Shown: positions 1 to 9,525 of the stretch, in pieces | How positions within the stretch are numbered: position 1 is the stretch's first letter | Layout: every line of letters begins with the position of its first letter | Source: Porites lobata | Taxonomy: Eukaryota > Cnidaria > Anthozoa > Scleractinia > Poritidae | Assembly (NCBI GenBank): GCA_942486035.1 | Contig: CALNXK010000161.1 | Coordinates: 1,052,001-1,116,000, forward strand | DNA length: 64,000 bases | Direction: 5' to 3' | The notes under the pieces: model-generated | Database searches by the model: none | What the model was told of the DNA's origin: nothing | What the model saw: only the letters and a program-made list of their open reading frames with translations | Made by a program: the position numbers and the translations under genes

Positions 1-360
1 CGCCCATCCTAAAGGCAGAAAAAGTTAATAAGCGCCCAGCCTCGAATAAGCGCCCACCCCCTCCTCCTCCCAATCAAACTCAAATAAGCGCTCACCCCCA
101 CCCCACCCACTTGAGTGAATAAATTCTAATAAGAGACTTCCCCGAGGACGGAGTTTTCTTCAGAGTATTTTACAGAAACCTTGCATTGTTACTTCTTCGC
201 GTTTTGTTAGTACCATTTATTGTTTTGTTGTAAAATAAACATACTTCACTTGCTGAAAGTGGTGAAAATTTAATAAGCGCCCAGCCTCGAATAAGCGCCC
301 ACTCTCAAGGTCCAAAAATTTAATAAGCGCCCAGGGCGGTTAATCGAATAAATACGGTAT
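1..360. repeat. Partial short interspersed element with AATAAGCGCCC motifs
   Basis: The motif AATAAGCGCCC (or a close variant) recurs several times in the first 340 bases, and the block ends in an AATACGGTATT-like terminus near 350-360. The arrangement looks like the right part of a nonautonomous transposable element cut by the window edge. No coding sequence is seen. Confidence 0.45.
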
Positions 361-386
361 TTATTTATTTCTTGTTTTATCTGCAG

Positions 387-1345
387 TGCCCGCGCCAATG
401 ATGAAAAAAACAATGAAACTGTTTAAGAACCAAAGGTTAGTGAAGGATGATTTTATATTTAAGTTAGGAGGTTTGGGTTGGTGAAAGCCGTATTAAATAT
501 TACTAGGAATGTCCTAGTCATTCCTAGGATTTTCAAGAGTGATTTCGCAAGGGTAACCCTGTCATGTTCTAGGTCATCCAAAAAAAAAAATCTTTTAGAA
601 TCCAAGATTATTTCCTTGTCCTCCTACACTGTCAGTAGGAGCCCGCGCTCCTAATCTCCATGCCCCAGTTGTTGGAAAGGTCGATAACTCTAATTTAACG
701 GATAAATCACTATCCAGAAGATAACGCTATTAGTTTCCCTAACACTTATCCACTGGATAGTGACAAGAGCCGTAATTGCTCTTGGTGGTGATTCATCCGG
801 TGGATAGCGCATGTTTGGCACGTGCAGAAGCCAGCATTCGTTTCGACTTCCAGTAAGAATGAATGGAAAACATAAAAGGCAAATCTGATCACGCGCGTGT
901 ACCACGTCCTCCTTACACTTCCTCCATCACTTGTATTCTGGTCACGCGCGCGCGCTTTGACCTTCCGTCACAGCCAGCATTCGTTTCGACTTCGACTAAG
1001 AATGAATGGAAAGCATAAAAAGCAAATCTGATCACGCGCACTTGTACCACATCCTCCTTACACTTCCTCCATCACTTGTATTCTGATCACGCGCGCATTG
1101 ACCTTCTGTCACGTGTATTTACGCAAAGCACTTGCAAAGCACCAGATTTACCAGCAAGAGCTTTTTGACCTTTGACCGGAAGCCTGAAACTCGCCCACAT
1201 GCGCACTCCCTAACCTTTGGTTATCACTAGCTTTAAAACAGTGTGGTTTGTTCTTGCAGAAGCAGAGCCGCAACAAGTATCAGGCGGACATGACACTGCA
1301 AGAGATTAATTCAATGAATGCTTCTTATAGAATAAATATTATTAG
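387..1345 (+). CDS. Candidate last two exons of a gene starting outside the window
   Basis: A pyrimidine-rich acceptor ending TTATCTGCAG at 386 precedes an open 49-nt block (387-435) that ends at a GTTAGT donor. A second acceptor, TTGTTCTTGCAG, ends at 1259. Joining the two keeps a frame that ends in a TGA at 1291-1293. The deduced tail is short and basic (about 25 residues, Lys/Arg rich). An AATAAA follows at 1331-1336. Another frame in the second block stays open to about 1408, so the frame choice is not secure. No family is recognised and the upstream exons would lie outside the window. Confidence 0.2.
697..1114. repeat. Short inverted repeat followed by two 142-bp tandem copies
   Basis: Positions 831-972 and 973-1114 are two tandem copies of one 142-bp unit, each beginning CCAGCATTCGTTTCGACTTC and carrying CACGCGCG tracts. 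Upstream, TCACTATCCA near 706 and TGGATAGTGA near 753 form a small inverted repeat typical of short transposable elements. No ORF of note is present. Confidence 0.6.
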
Positions 1346-1460
1346 AAAACAATTATTTTGTAGAGAGCTTTTTCCAAGTATTAGTTCATTTCACAAATTA
1401 AAGTAAGTAGTATAGGATTTGTTAAATTATCTCCTTTTTTGAAGGTGGGGAAAGGAGAGT

Positions 1461-1832
1461 AATTAGGGAGCTTTAGCACCGACGACGGCGACGGCAGCAA
1501 AAACATCACTTTAAAAATGAATTCTCGTTTTTTCAAACTTTCCCGCGTTCATTCCAATTCGCTTGAAATGTTAAAAGTGGGTGAATTTCCCTGGAGTTGA
1601 TTTCTTGGGGACCGCACTAAAGTTTAGAAAGAGAAAAAAATTCGGCGTCGCTTGCTTACGTCCTCCATAAAACGTGAAATTAGGCATTTTTACGTCGTAG
1701 TCTTGCAGAGGCGGCAGAGAAATGAACAAAAAAGCGTGATGAACGTGCAAATTCGTTGTTTTGCTAATTAATCCTATTGTTTTTTTGACGTTTTCGCTGC
1801 CGTCGCCGGCGTCGTTGCTAAAGCTCCCTAAT
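1461..1832. mobile_element. MITE-like element abutting the segmental duplication
   Basis: The left end reads TTAGGGAGCTTTAGC followed by a GACGACGGCGACGGCAGC-like tract, and the right end (about 1789-1832) is its inverted complement ending GCTAAAGCTCCCTAA. The size of about 370 bp, long terminal inverted repeats and absence of an ORF fit a nonautonomous DNA transposon. Its right end lies within about 10 bp of the start of duplication copy A. Confidence 0.7.
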
Positions 1833-2250
1833 ATTTCCTCAGCGTGACCGAGATCACTGTTTAGGGTTGCTTAAAAGAGGTTCACTTCCTTGATAAATCT
1901 CGTAGTTTATTATTGTTGCAGGTAGCATTAGAGACATTACGTTAGGCTCTGGCTAAATAGAGACAACTTGTTGTGGGTTGACGGGTCACTCGCCTACCCG
2001 AGCTACCTTGGGCGAGCTAACTTTTTCTACATTTTCTTCTTGGCGAACCGTTAACGCTACAAACAAAACCTTAGCTGGTCTAGAAGGTTGACTCGCCTTT
2101 TTCGATAGTAGGGTCAGCCTTCTAGCCAGGCCTGCCTCGCCCGCCCAGTCGCAACAACTTGGTCAAGGGTAGGCTGAATAGCCTGTGTTGCAGCCGGCCC
2201 AAGCGTCGTCTAGACCATTTATACAGAAGCTTTAGGGTGTTTGCGACGTA

Positions 2251-2346
2251 GTCTAAAATGTCAGCCGTCTCTACTCCCCACCCCCCGCCCCCAACGGGCT
2301 GAGGCGGGGGGATTGGTGGGGCGAAGAGACGGCTGGCATTTCAGAC
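2251..2346. repeat. Long perfect-looking hairpin, copy A
   Basis: Arms starting GTCTAAAATGTCAGCCGTCT and ending in its near complement (AGACGGCTGGCATTTCAGAC) enclose C-rich and G-rich tracts that also pair. The stem is around 40 bp with a short loop. It is conserved at 9935-10030. It may be a short palindromic mobile element; no transcript evidence is visible. Confidence 0.7.
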
Positions 2347-2896
2347 TAGGTCAAGAACAAGGCAAAGCAATCAGAGCATGCGCGAGCGATGTGTTCAGCC
2401 CTCATACAAGTGATCGCTAAAGTTGACTCGGCTGGGAGAGTGGCCCTCTTCCCCGGTGCAACTTTCGCGTTAGCTTCAATACCGTTAAGTTCCGTTTATT
2501 GTGATCAGTGATATGGCGGAACTCGAAAACTACATACGTTGGGCAAAGCATCCTGGTGTTACTAAATTATCATCCAGGAAATTACAGACAACCGGAAATG
2601 CCTACCATTCTAGCTTACAATCATACAGCAACAACCGAGAATGGAGCTACTTTCAATTTTCTTCTGTGAATACCACATAATTACTTTGTGCTTTAAATGA
2701 GATCTCCAGAGTTGTTACAGACTGCGAGCAGTTTCTCTTTCTCTTCTGATTTAGTGAGGGGAGTGGGAGTGCACGCGCGCGAGCGTCCAGTGGCCTCTCC
2801 CGCCTCGCGCCTTCAGTCACGCGCGTGGCAAAAAGGAGAAACTGCTCTTAGTATAGGGTGTTTGTATTATTTGGACTAAGTGGGTGGTAACTTATA

Positions 2897-3232
2897 GTAC
2901 AGTAAAAAGCCGCGTGTAAGAACCAATAAGTCTGACGAGAAAGCTTGTATTTTGGGGTAGTTACCGGCGATTTTATTAGGCTAGGTAGGTTCTTAAATTT
3001 CTGGGGAGGAGACAGTCGATAACTACCAGAACTATAAACTAAAAGTATTATCTTGTAATATAATACTTCTCGGTTAAACTATTATATCTACCATGGTGTA
3101 ACTGTCACCCACATAAACCTTCTTGATTCTTCTTGGCTTAACGAATTGTTATATTTTTAGTCATTCAAGTGACAAATATCTGCGAGCAGGTTCTTAAACC
3201 ACTAGGTTCTTACACGCTGGTCTTATCTGTAA
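2897..3232. mobile_element. Short TIR element, copy A
   Basis: The left end contains GTAAAAAGCCGCGTGTAAG followed by AACC, and the right end is the inverse of a similar sequence (GGTTCTTACACGCTGGTCTT). Internal AGGTTCTTAAA tracts are also inverted. It is about 335 bp with no ORF and is present at the equivalent place in copy B. A related element lies at 35718-36112. Confidence 0.6.
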
Positions 3233-3842
3233 TTTATTCGGTAATTAAAGTGTGTTGAACACATTGCAGTAATTATTAAATAGTTTACCCACAGTAGTAT
3301 TGTATTGAAAACCATATTTGTCGAACAAGTCTTTTAAAGTATTAAACAGTTTACACACAGTGTATTGTTGAATTCGCAACCATCTATTTCCAACAATTCT
3401 TTAAAATTTCATAATAAAAAACTCCCCCCTCCGCCCCTTCCGAAAACGCGAAAAAACAAACAAATTTACCGCAAAGGATTGATTTCACTGGCCAAAATGG
3501 GTGAACTTACTTTCGGGACTTATTGAGAATTTTTTCTATTGTTTCCCCATTTGTAGACGTCCCTGTCAGGCAACTATAGTGGTGCGGTTACACGGGACAC
3601 TTTTAGCGTGGTAAATGACCCTTTTACCGCGGGGAATTGGCGTGGTGCGTGTGACCCGACTTTCCCGAGATAAGTTTATAGTAACATAACAGGAAATACC
3701 CACCAAATGGCTGCGATTTACTGTGCACTGCAAATATGATATTATTTCCATTCTGCTTGCATATGGTCTTACCTTACCTGATTTGCTATCCATTTGGTTT
3801 AATCATTTTCCTTATTATCTCACCCTACATAATATACAGTCA

Positions 3843-3983
3843 CTGTGATACCCTTTATTTTCAGTTTTCCAAACAGGCGCAGATCCACACTGGTTTCCAC
3901 CGTTTTATGGAAATCGGTCAAGACTTTTCACAAGTTATACTACTACGTCAGAAATTTCTGCAATTTGATTGGTTTAGAGCAGT

Positions 3984-4016
<33 letters not shown>

Positions 4017-4118
4017 GAAAATTACAAACCTTTTGTGGCTAGTAGTATAAACAAATAATAGCATGATTTGTACGTGATATTTGGCATAAATACCACTTGT
4101 GATATTTCGAAATTGTCT

Positions 4119-4151
<33 letters not shown>

Positions 4152-4186
4152 CGTATAATTCGAAATATCACTCGTGGTATTTATGC

Positions 4187-4224
<38 letters not shown>

Positions 4225-5028
4225 ATATTTTTAATAATAAAAAACACTTTCCAAGTTGAAACCAGGGCAATATCCTGCCTGAATGACTCGAAACCCAGGA
4301 AAGGGGACTTCAAGAGTTAAAAACCAAGACATTTCTTGGGAAAGCCTGCCCCACGGACCCCGCTAGATAGTGCTTGCGCCTTCGGCCCTCCCTTTAGGAA
4401 GTCGGTTAGTATTTATCCCAGATCCGCGCCTGCCAAACAGATCAAAATTTTATAATTCTTTGCTGGGGTAGTAAGAAAAATTGTTTCTACTTTGTTGTGA
4501 AAGGGAGCTCTTTATTTGCAATGTGATGCTAGTTTAGTATCATTTCATGGTAACAGTGAAATTCTCAGTCTCTGTTACGAAAACAAAAGTATGAATGTGA
4601 AGGAAAGAGGACAAGCTTTTAGTTATAATTTTCACCATGAAATGACTTCTGAAATACTATGAGGACCTCAAAGGAAGCAACATAAGGTGGCGTTGAAGGC
4701 TTGATAATTTCTCCAGATTTCCAGAAAAATATTCTGCTTAGTTCCAGAAGATGGTCCGTTTCACAAACATTTTAGACAATTTCAGCTTCATTATTGCGGG
4801 TTTCCGACGGAGACGCTGTATTTCACTATCTGTCTGTTCCCGCAGTTTGAATATGGTGCTTTCATAATTGCCGAAACGACTGCGACTAAGAGTGAGGATC
4901 ATTTGCGTTACTTTACGAAACGTTTCACTTCTTATGCTTAAAGACCCAAGCCATTTAGATTTCATGTGTTTCTATCGTTTTTCAACTGTTTTGCATTCTT
5001 TTGATATCCGTCACTGGAGATGCGCAGG
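3843..5028. other. Copy-A-specific 1.19 kb segment with a 140-bp palindrome
   Basis: Copy B runs straight from TACAGTCA to TGTCATTATCTC with only about 16 different bases between, so this is an insertion in A or a deletion in B. Positions 4065-4204 form a long imperfect palindrome whose arms share GTGATATTTGGCATAAATAC. Open frames within it look fortuitous. Confidence 0.6.
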
Positions 5029-5407
5029 CTGTCATTATCTCATCACGTTTGCAACGATCCATCACAAGAAATCCTTGTTTCATGAAAGTGGAAATGTTAT
5101 TTTCTAGAGAATAATGCCAATTTCAGAGGCAATATACATTGATAGCCATCTTCCTTGAGCTTTTTTATTGTTTTGATACGGATTTTCTCTGTCAACAGCA
5201 TCAAAACAATTTTCCCCGACGAAAACCTAAACTTCACAGAGGAATTGCTCGTGACGTCACGATGGCCAAGCTCTGCACGTGACGTCACAGCGGCCATGTT
5301 AGTGGTCAAGAACAAAAGCATTTCTCTCCTCTGGGAACTAAACTATGTAAATTCTTCGGCTGGTTTGCAGGTGACGTCACGGTGGCCATGTTGGTGGTCA
5401 AGATAAG

Positions 5408-5470
5408 CGGAAACACGCAAATACATGCGCGGAAGCGGACGTTACGCTGACGTATTTCCGGTTAAAGAGA
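5408..5470. repeat. Left arm of 60-bp inverted repeat upstream of FEM1 gene 1
   Basis: This arm, containing GCGGAAGCGGACGTTACGCT, is the inverted complement of 6459-6518 with very few mismatches. The two arms enclose the LINE fragment. Several TGACGTCA (CRE-like) octamers lie just upstream at about 5253-5375. The same layout occurs in copy B (about 11920-11983 and 13019-13078), so it belongs to the ancestral FEM1 upstream region. Confidence 0.7.
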
Positions 5471-5504
5471 GGTCACTGATTGTGCTAGTGATGTAATTTC
5501 GCAT

Positions 5505-6147
5505 TAGCTGGTCAAGTACTAACTATATGCCTTGCAATCTATCCAAGTGTAAAGAACTAGTTTTGAAGAAGAAAGGACAAGCAAATCCTAGTCCTATTGC
5601 CGGTAATATAGAGCAGGCCGAATTTCTAGTGCTACTTGGAGTGACTTTCCAGGCCAATGGTAGATTTACAGAACACATTAAACGAAAACTGTGTTAAGGA
5701 GCTTAAGGAAGGAAGGATATAACCAAGTGGAAATTGGTCATTTGTTTCAGTCTTTAGTTTTACCGGTGTATGAACGGCTCCGTGTCTGAACTTAATACTG
5801 TACAGCAGTTCCTTCGTAGATGTCATAAACGCCGTTTTATATCCTATGCTATAGATATATATGATTTGCTTGAAAAAACATACAGGTCAATCTCCAAGAG
5901 GATTAGTTGCCTACCTACTCATCCGCTGTATAATTTGTTGCCCAAAGTTAAAGAATCTTTAAAACGTCTGAGAACTCAAACAAGCCTACTTCCTTGTGTT
6001 AACACGAAACGTTTTAAAGCTAGTTTTATTAATAGACTGTAAATATACTTTTACTTTTTAACTTTTTAACTAATAATTTTGAACATGTAAATATAGGTAT
6101 GTATTTTTACTTGTATATTCAATAAAGACTTTAAGACTTTAAGAAGA
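5505..6147 (+). pseudogene. 5'-truncated non-LTR retrotransposon (LINE) 3' end, copy A
   Basis: The translated fragment matches the C-terminal part of a LINE reverse transcriptase: an NLSKCKELVLKKKG stretch, then FLVLLGVTFQ, then after a break QQFLRRCHKRRFISYAIDIY, PLYNLLPKVKESL and a FKASFINRL ending with a stop at 6042. A stop after the ITEHIKRKL-like segment and a short deletion before PVYERL break the frame. The 3' end carries AATAAAGACTTTAAGACTTT, a typical short-repeat LINE tail. It lacks the endonuclease and most of the RT, so it is dead. It is present at the same spot in copy B. Confidence 0.8.
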
Positions 6148-6458
6148 ACAAAATCATTTCTTTCCTCTGGGATTCATGTAAATTCTTCGAGAATTGACCC
6201 CCCAACATGGTGGCCTTGTCACGTGGTTGCAAACCAAGAAATAGGAACGATTGACAACCCAGGCCAAACCCCTCTACCCTGAGTTACATATATGATGCAC
6301 GGAGGTGTAACGAGAAGAAGCGGGAAACTAGTATTTATTACTTCAATCAGGGTCCAACGAGAAAAATTAAGGTACAAGTAAATGAAAATAACACTTAGTC
6401 TGCACACTCTGCACGGTCTGTTCACGGTCTGCAGTCTGCAGTCTGTGTGGTCTGTGTT

Positions 6459-6518
6459 CTTTAACCGGAAATACGTCAGCGTAACGTCCGCTTCCGCGCA
6501 TGTATTTGCTTGTTTCCG
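6459..6518. repeat. Right arm of 60-bp inverted repeat, about 0.2 kb before FEM1 gene 1
   Basis: Inverted complement of 5408-5470. It lies about 215 bp upstream of the ATG of gene 1 and therefore probably within its promoter or 5' UTR. No TATA box is evident between it and the ATG. Confidence 0.65.
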
Positions 6519-6734
6519 CGTTTTTACTGCCTTTTCCCTTGCAGTGGTTCCTGAACGCACAAGCAGGGTTTTTTAATCTTCCTGTTAAACAGTTGATAGA
6601 TTCCCAAAGAAAAGCATTCATTGTTTATCCGTCTTTTCTTTCGGGGATGACAGGGATGAAGTTACAAAATTTGGAGTAACTGAAGTACTTGAAATTTGTC
6701 CGTCGATCATCCAGGATCAACACAGCTGAGCAAC

Positions 6735-8861
6735 ATGGCCGCAGAGGGGCTGTCTTCTCGGTTATTGAACGATGATCCAGTAGAAAGAGTGCATGACGCT
6801 TTTGAGTCTGGAGATGCTGTTTTCCTTGGCGAGATCCTTCAACAAATGAACGCGAGCGAAATAAACTCCGCATTAGAAACAGAAACAGTTCATGTTTTAA
6901 AACCCAGTCGTTTTAAAGGTGACTCAATCAAATCCATACCATTAATAGTTGCTGTTATAAATGGAGATCTTGATTTTGTGAAAGTTCTTCTAAAGCACAA
7001 ACCAAACGTAGAAAGCAGATGCAAAGATGGCTTTTTCGAAGGATTCACTCCCCTGGGTATTTCTGCAGCACTCGGACATGCTGATGTTGTGAGTTGTTTG
7101 CTTGAAAATGGAGCTGCAGTTAACGCATGCGCCTTGATGTCAGCAAGCGAAAATGGACATGTTAAAGTAGCAACTTCTCTTGTTGAACATGGTGCCAACC
7201 TTGATTTTCAAGATAAGGATGGTTGCACCCCTCTGATGAGAGCAAGTGAAAATAATCATGTTGAAATGGTTGCCTTTCTTGTTGAGCATGGGGCAAACAT
7301 AGACCTTCAGGACAAAGATGGCCACACTCCACTTATGAAAGTATGCAAGACTGGTCATGCTGATATAGTAGCCTATCTTATTGAACATGGAGCTACAAAA
7401 GATTTTCAAGACAGGTGTGGTTGTACCCCCTTAATGATAGCAAGCAACTACAGTCATGTGGGAATAGTAAACCTTCTTGTTGAACAGGGGGCTAACTTGG
7501 ATGTTCAAGACAACAATGGCAATACTGCCCTCCATTATGCTATTCTTGGCAACTCTTCTGTTGCTGTTGACTCACTTTTGTCTTTTGGAGCGTGCCAACT
7601 GTACAACAGTAACCGTTTAACACCTCTCCTTCTTGCTAGTTATCACTGTAAGATTTCATTGGTGGAGGATTTAATCAAGCGACCAGAATGTTCAAGAGAG
7701 CAAAGAATTGATGCCCTAGAGCTCCTGGGTGCCTCCCTGTTTCTTATCGGAACAGTGCCTGAAGACAGGGCCGCTTTTCAATACATAAAGCGTGGAATGG
7801 AAGAGCGATTTCAAAACACCTCAGATCCCATATTGAAACAACCTTTGCAACCTGTTAAAGCATATCAAAATAAAATAGAATGCCAAACTCTTGAGGAACT
7901 TGCTCAAATAGAAAGTGACATTGATGCCCTTATGTTAGAATGCTTTATTATTGAGGAGAGGATTCTTGGGGAGAACAACCTGGAAGTTCTTGAAACAATT
8001 CGGAGTTTAACTATAAATGACCTTCAATTTGGCGATGAAAGCTGGTATGACCTTTGTGTAGGACTGTGCACCCATGCAATGAAAATAGCACAGTGTTGTA
8101 ATCAACAAGTCAGCATTGACATAGAATGTGTATCATATTTTTTTGGCACTGTGTTTAAAGAAAGCAAAAATCTACCTAGTCAAGCAGATGTACTTGAAGT
8201 GCTTGATCAAGCAATAACAGCATTTGTAAAAGAAAAAGAAAAGAGAACAGTGGAAAGTGGAAGAGAACTGACAAAATTATTTGGAAATATACTTCAACTT
8301 TTGCAGTTTCTTACCAAAGATGAACTTTGTGGAAACAACAAGAATGCTAGTGTGTCATGTATACTACAGAAGCTATGTGCATTGAACCCATGTGACGAGG
8401 AAGGAAATACATTGTTACACATCGCTGCGGCTAGTAGAGATCCATTTACGGGGCACGGGTGGTTTAGCGTGCCCAATCCATTGCTTGGATTTCCTTGTAT
8501 TAAGACAGTGCAACTACTTTTAGATGCAGGTTTTAATGTTAATGCATTAAACAACAATGGAGATACACCACTTCACAGGGCAGCAATGTTTAATCCCTAT
8601 CTCTGGACAGAATATCATCGTATAACCAAGATGCTGGAGGTTCTTTTACTTGGAGGCGCTCATCTTGATTATACCAACAAGGATGGTTTGACAGCCATGG
8701 ACAAGAGCACAAATGTTAGAGCAAGAAACTTTCTTTCCTACGAATATAACAGGACAGTGTGTGAGTTAAAATGTGTTAGTGCCAGGGCAGTGAAAAAATA
8801 TGGCCTTCCTTATTTTGGTGAAGTTCCAAAAAGCCTGGAAAAATACATCAGTATGCATTGA
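6735..8861 (+). CDS. FEM1: FEM1-like CRL2 substrate receptor, gene 1
   Basis: A single uninterrupted frame encodes 708 residues. FEM1 proteins recruit substrates, often through C-terminal degrons, to the Cullin-2/Elongin B-C RING E3 ligase for ubiquitination. About eight N-terminal ankyrin repeats run from residue 68 to about 330 (TPLMRASENNHVEMVAFLVE is one). A TPR-like middle begins with RIDALELLGASL at 324, the family hallmark, and includes ERILGENN at 408. Two C-terminal ankyrin repeats follow (556-654), then the VHL-box tail: LKCVSARAV near 678 (BC-box-like) and VPKSLEKYI near 697 (Cul2-box pattern). The ATG in CAACATGG is chosen; the frame runs on upstream only to a non-ATG TTG at 6696. 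The joint between ankyrin repeats 2 and 3 (residues 129-136) is shorter than usual. Human FEM1 proteins are about 617-669 residues, so extra ankyrin repeats explain the greater length. No intron is seen in the coding region. Confidence 0.93.
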   Translation: MAAEGLSSRLLNDDPVERVHDAFESGDAVFLGEILQQMNASEINSALETETVHVLKPSRFKGDSIKSIPLIVAVINGDLDFVKVLLKHKPNVESRCKDGFFEGFTPLGISAALGHADVVSCLLENGAAVNACALMSASENGHVKVATSLVEHGANLDFQDKDGCTPLMRASENNHVEMVAFLVEHGANIDLQDKDGHTPLMKVCKTGHADIVAYLIEHGATKDFQDRCGCTPLMIASNYSHVGIVNLLVEQGANLDVQDNNGNTALHYAILGNSSVAVDSLLSFGACQLYNSNRLTPLLLASYHCKISLVEDLIKRPECSREQRIDALELLGASLFLIGTVPEDRAAFQYIKRGMEERFQNTSDPILKQPLQPVKAYQNKIECQTLEELAQIESDIDALMLECFIIEERILGENNLEVLETIRSLTINDLQFGDESWYDLCVGLCTHAMKIAQCCNQQVSIDIECVSYFFGTVFKESKNLPSQADVLEVLDQAITAFVKEKEKRTVESGRELTKLFGNILQLLQFLTKDELCGNNKNASVSCILQKLCALNPCDEEGNTLLHIAAASRDPFTGHGWFSVPNPLLGFPCIKTVQLLLDAGFNVNALNNNGDTPLHRAAMFNPYLWTEYHRITKMLEVLLLGGAHLDYTNKDGLTAMDKSTNVRARNFLSYEYNRTVCELKCVSARAVKKYGLPYFGEVPKSLEKYISMH

Positions 8862-8920
8862 GACTAACAGAAATAATCTTCGTTTCCAGAAATTATTTCT
8901 ATTTTCACCACAGCAGGTTT

Positions 8921-9165
8921 AGTTAAGTGGGTAGAGCGCTGGATTGCAATATGGGAGGTTGCAGGTGCAATGCCTGGCTCCAGACCAATACTCAGGGTCT
9001 TAAAATAAAAGAGCAATGAAGGTGTTGCCATTTCCCTTTAAACAGCTACAGTATAAGACCATCACATATGGCTCAGATGACTTTGTATAAAGATAGCGGT
9101 CTTGTGTCCAGTAGGAGATACATTGACACTAAAAATAATATAGAGTCTTTTTTTCTAGATACATT
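8921..9165 (+). mobile_element. tRNA-derived SINE, copy A
   Basis: The sequence has a tRNA-like head with GTGGGTAGAGCGCTGGATTG (A-box region), a degenerate B box in GGTTGCAGGTGCAATGCC, and the body CCAATACTCAGGGTCTTA. This layout matches tRNA-derived SINEs I know from coral DNA. It starts about 60 bp after the stop codon of gene 1. Its AATAAA near 9006 could serve as that gene's poly(A) signal. Confidence 0.6.
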
Positions 9166-9175
9166 ATTGTTGTGT

Positions 9176-9525
9176 GAAGTATATGAAATAATTCATTTTG
9201 AACTGCGGTTGTAGATGATCATTCTTCACTCTCATCTACAACCGCAGTTCAAAATGAATTATTTCATATACTTCACATCATTTCACTCCTCAAGGGAGAT
9301 ATGAACTCAATAAATTGACCTCGCTCCCAATGTGTGGCTTCGTAGCTCAGTTGGTAGAGCAACGCACCGGCAACGTGGAGGTCACAGGTTCGAATCCCGT
9401 TGAAGCCCTGATTTTTTTCAGGCTTCTTCTTTCCAATTGCTTAAATTGGAAAATTTACCGCGATGATCATTCTTCACTCTCATCTACAACCGCAGTTCAA
9501 AATGAATTATTTCATATACTTCACA
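9176..9525. mobile_element. Inverted-repeat-bounded element with a tRNA-like core at the duplication junction
   Basis: The block begins with GTGAAGTATATGAAATAATT and ends with its complement. The same sequence of about 60 bp occurs three times: inverted at the left edge, direct at about 9220-9284, and direct again at about 9462-9525. A tRNA-like sequence sits inside. It fills exactly the gap between the end of copy A and the start of copy B. Confidence 0.65.
9336..9407 (+). tRNA. tRNA-like sequence, probably SINE-embedded tRNA-Ala relic
   Basis: Acceptor arms GGCTTCG/TGAAGCC pair, the D arm GCTC-AGTTGGTA-GAGC is intact, and the A box (TAGCTCAGTTGG) and B box (GGTTCGAATCC) match Pol III promoters. 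The anticodon stem is weak, about three pairs. The loop CCGGCAA would give a GGC anticodon (Ala), but it has C instead of the nearly universal U at position 33. It is better read as a tRNA-derived SINE head than as a working tRNA gene. Confidence 0.4.

Larger units (their letters stand above)
1840..9175. repeat. Segmental duplication, copy A (contains FEM1 gene 1)
   Basis: This block aligns in the same order and orientation with 9524-15723. Homology starts at the shared CAGCGTGAC and ends a few bases after a shared CTAGATA. By eye the non-coding parts differ by about 2%. Copy A has about 1.19 kb (3843-5028) where copy B has only about 16 bp. Shared contents, in order, are a hairpin, a short TIR element, a LINE 3' fragment between inverted 60-mers, the FEM1 gene and a tRNA-like SINE. 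Confidence 0.9.

Noticed and set aside
6696..6734. Upstream in-frame extension of FEM1 genes 1 and 2 from TTG codons
   Set aside because: There is no upstream ATG; the ATG at 6735 (and 13294) has good context and fits the family N-terminus.
6890..7409. Minus-strand open frames opposite the FEM1 genes, repeated at 13449-13968 and elsewhere
   Set aside because: They are shadows of the ankyrin coding strand, and recur only because the genes are duplicates.
9336..9407. Functional tRNA-Ala gene
   Set aside because: Weak anticodon stem, C at position 33 and embedding in a repeated element favour a SINE head; listed at low confidence only.
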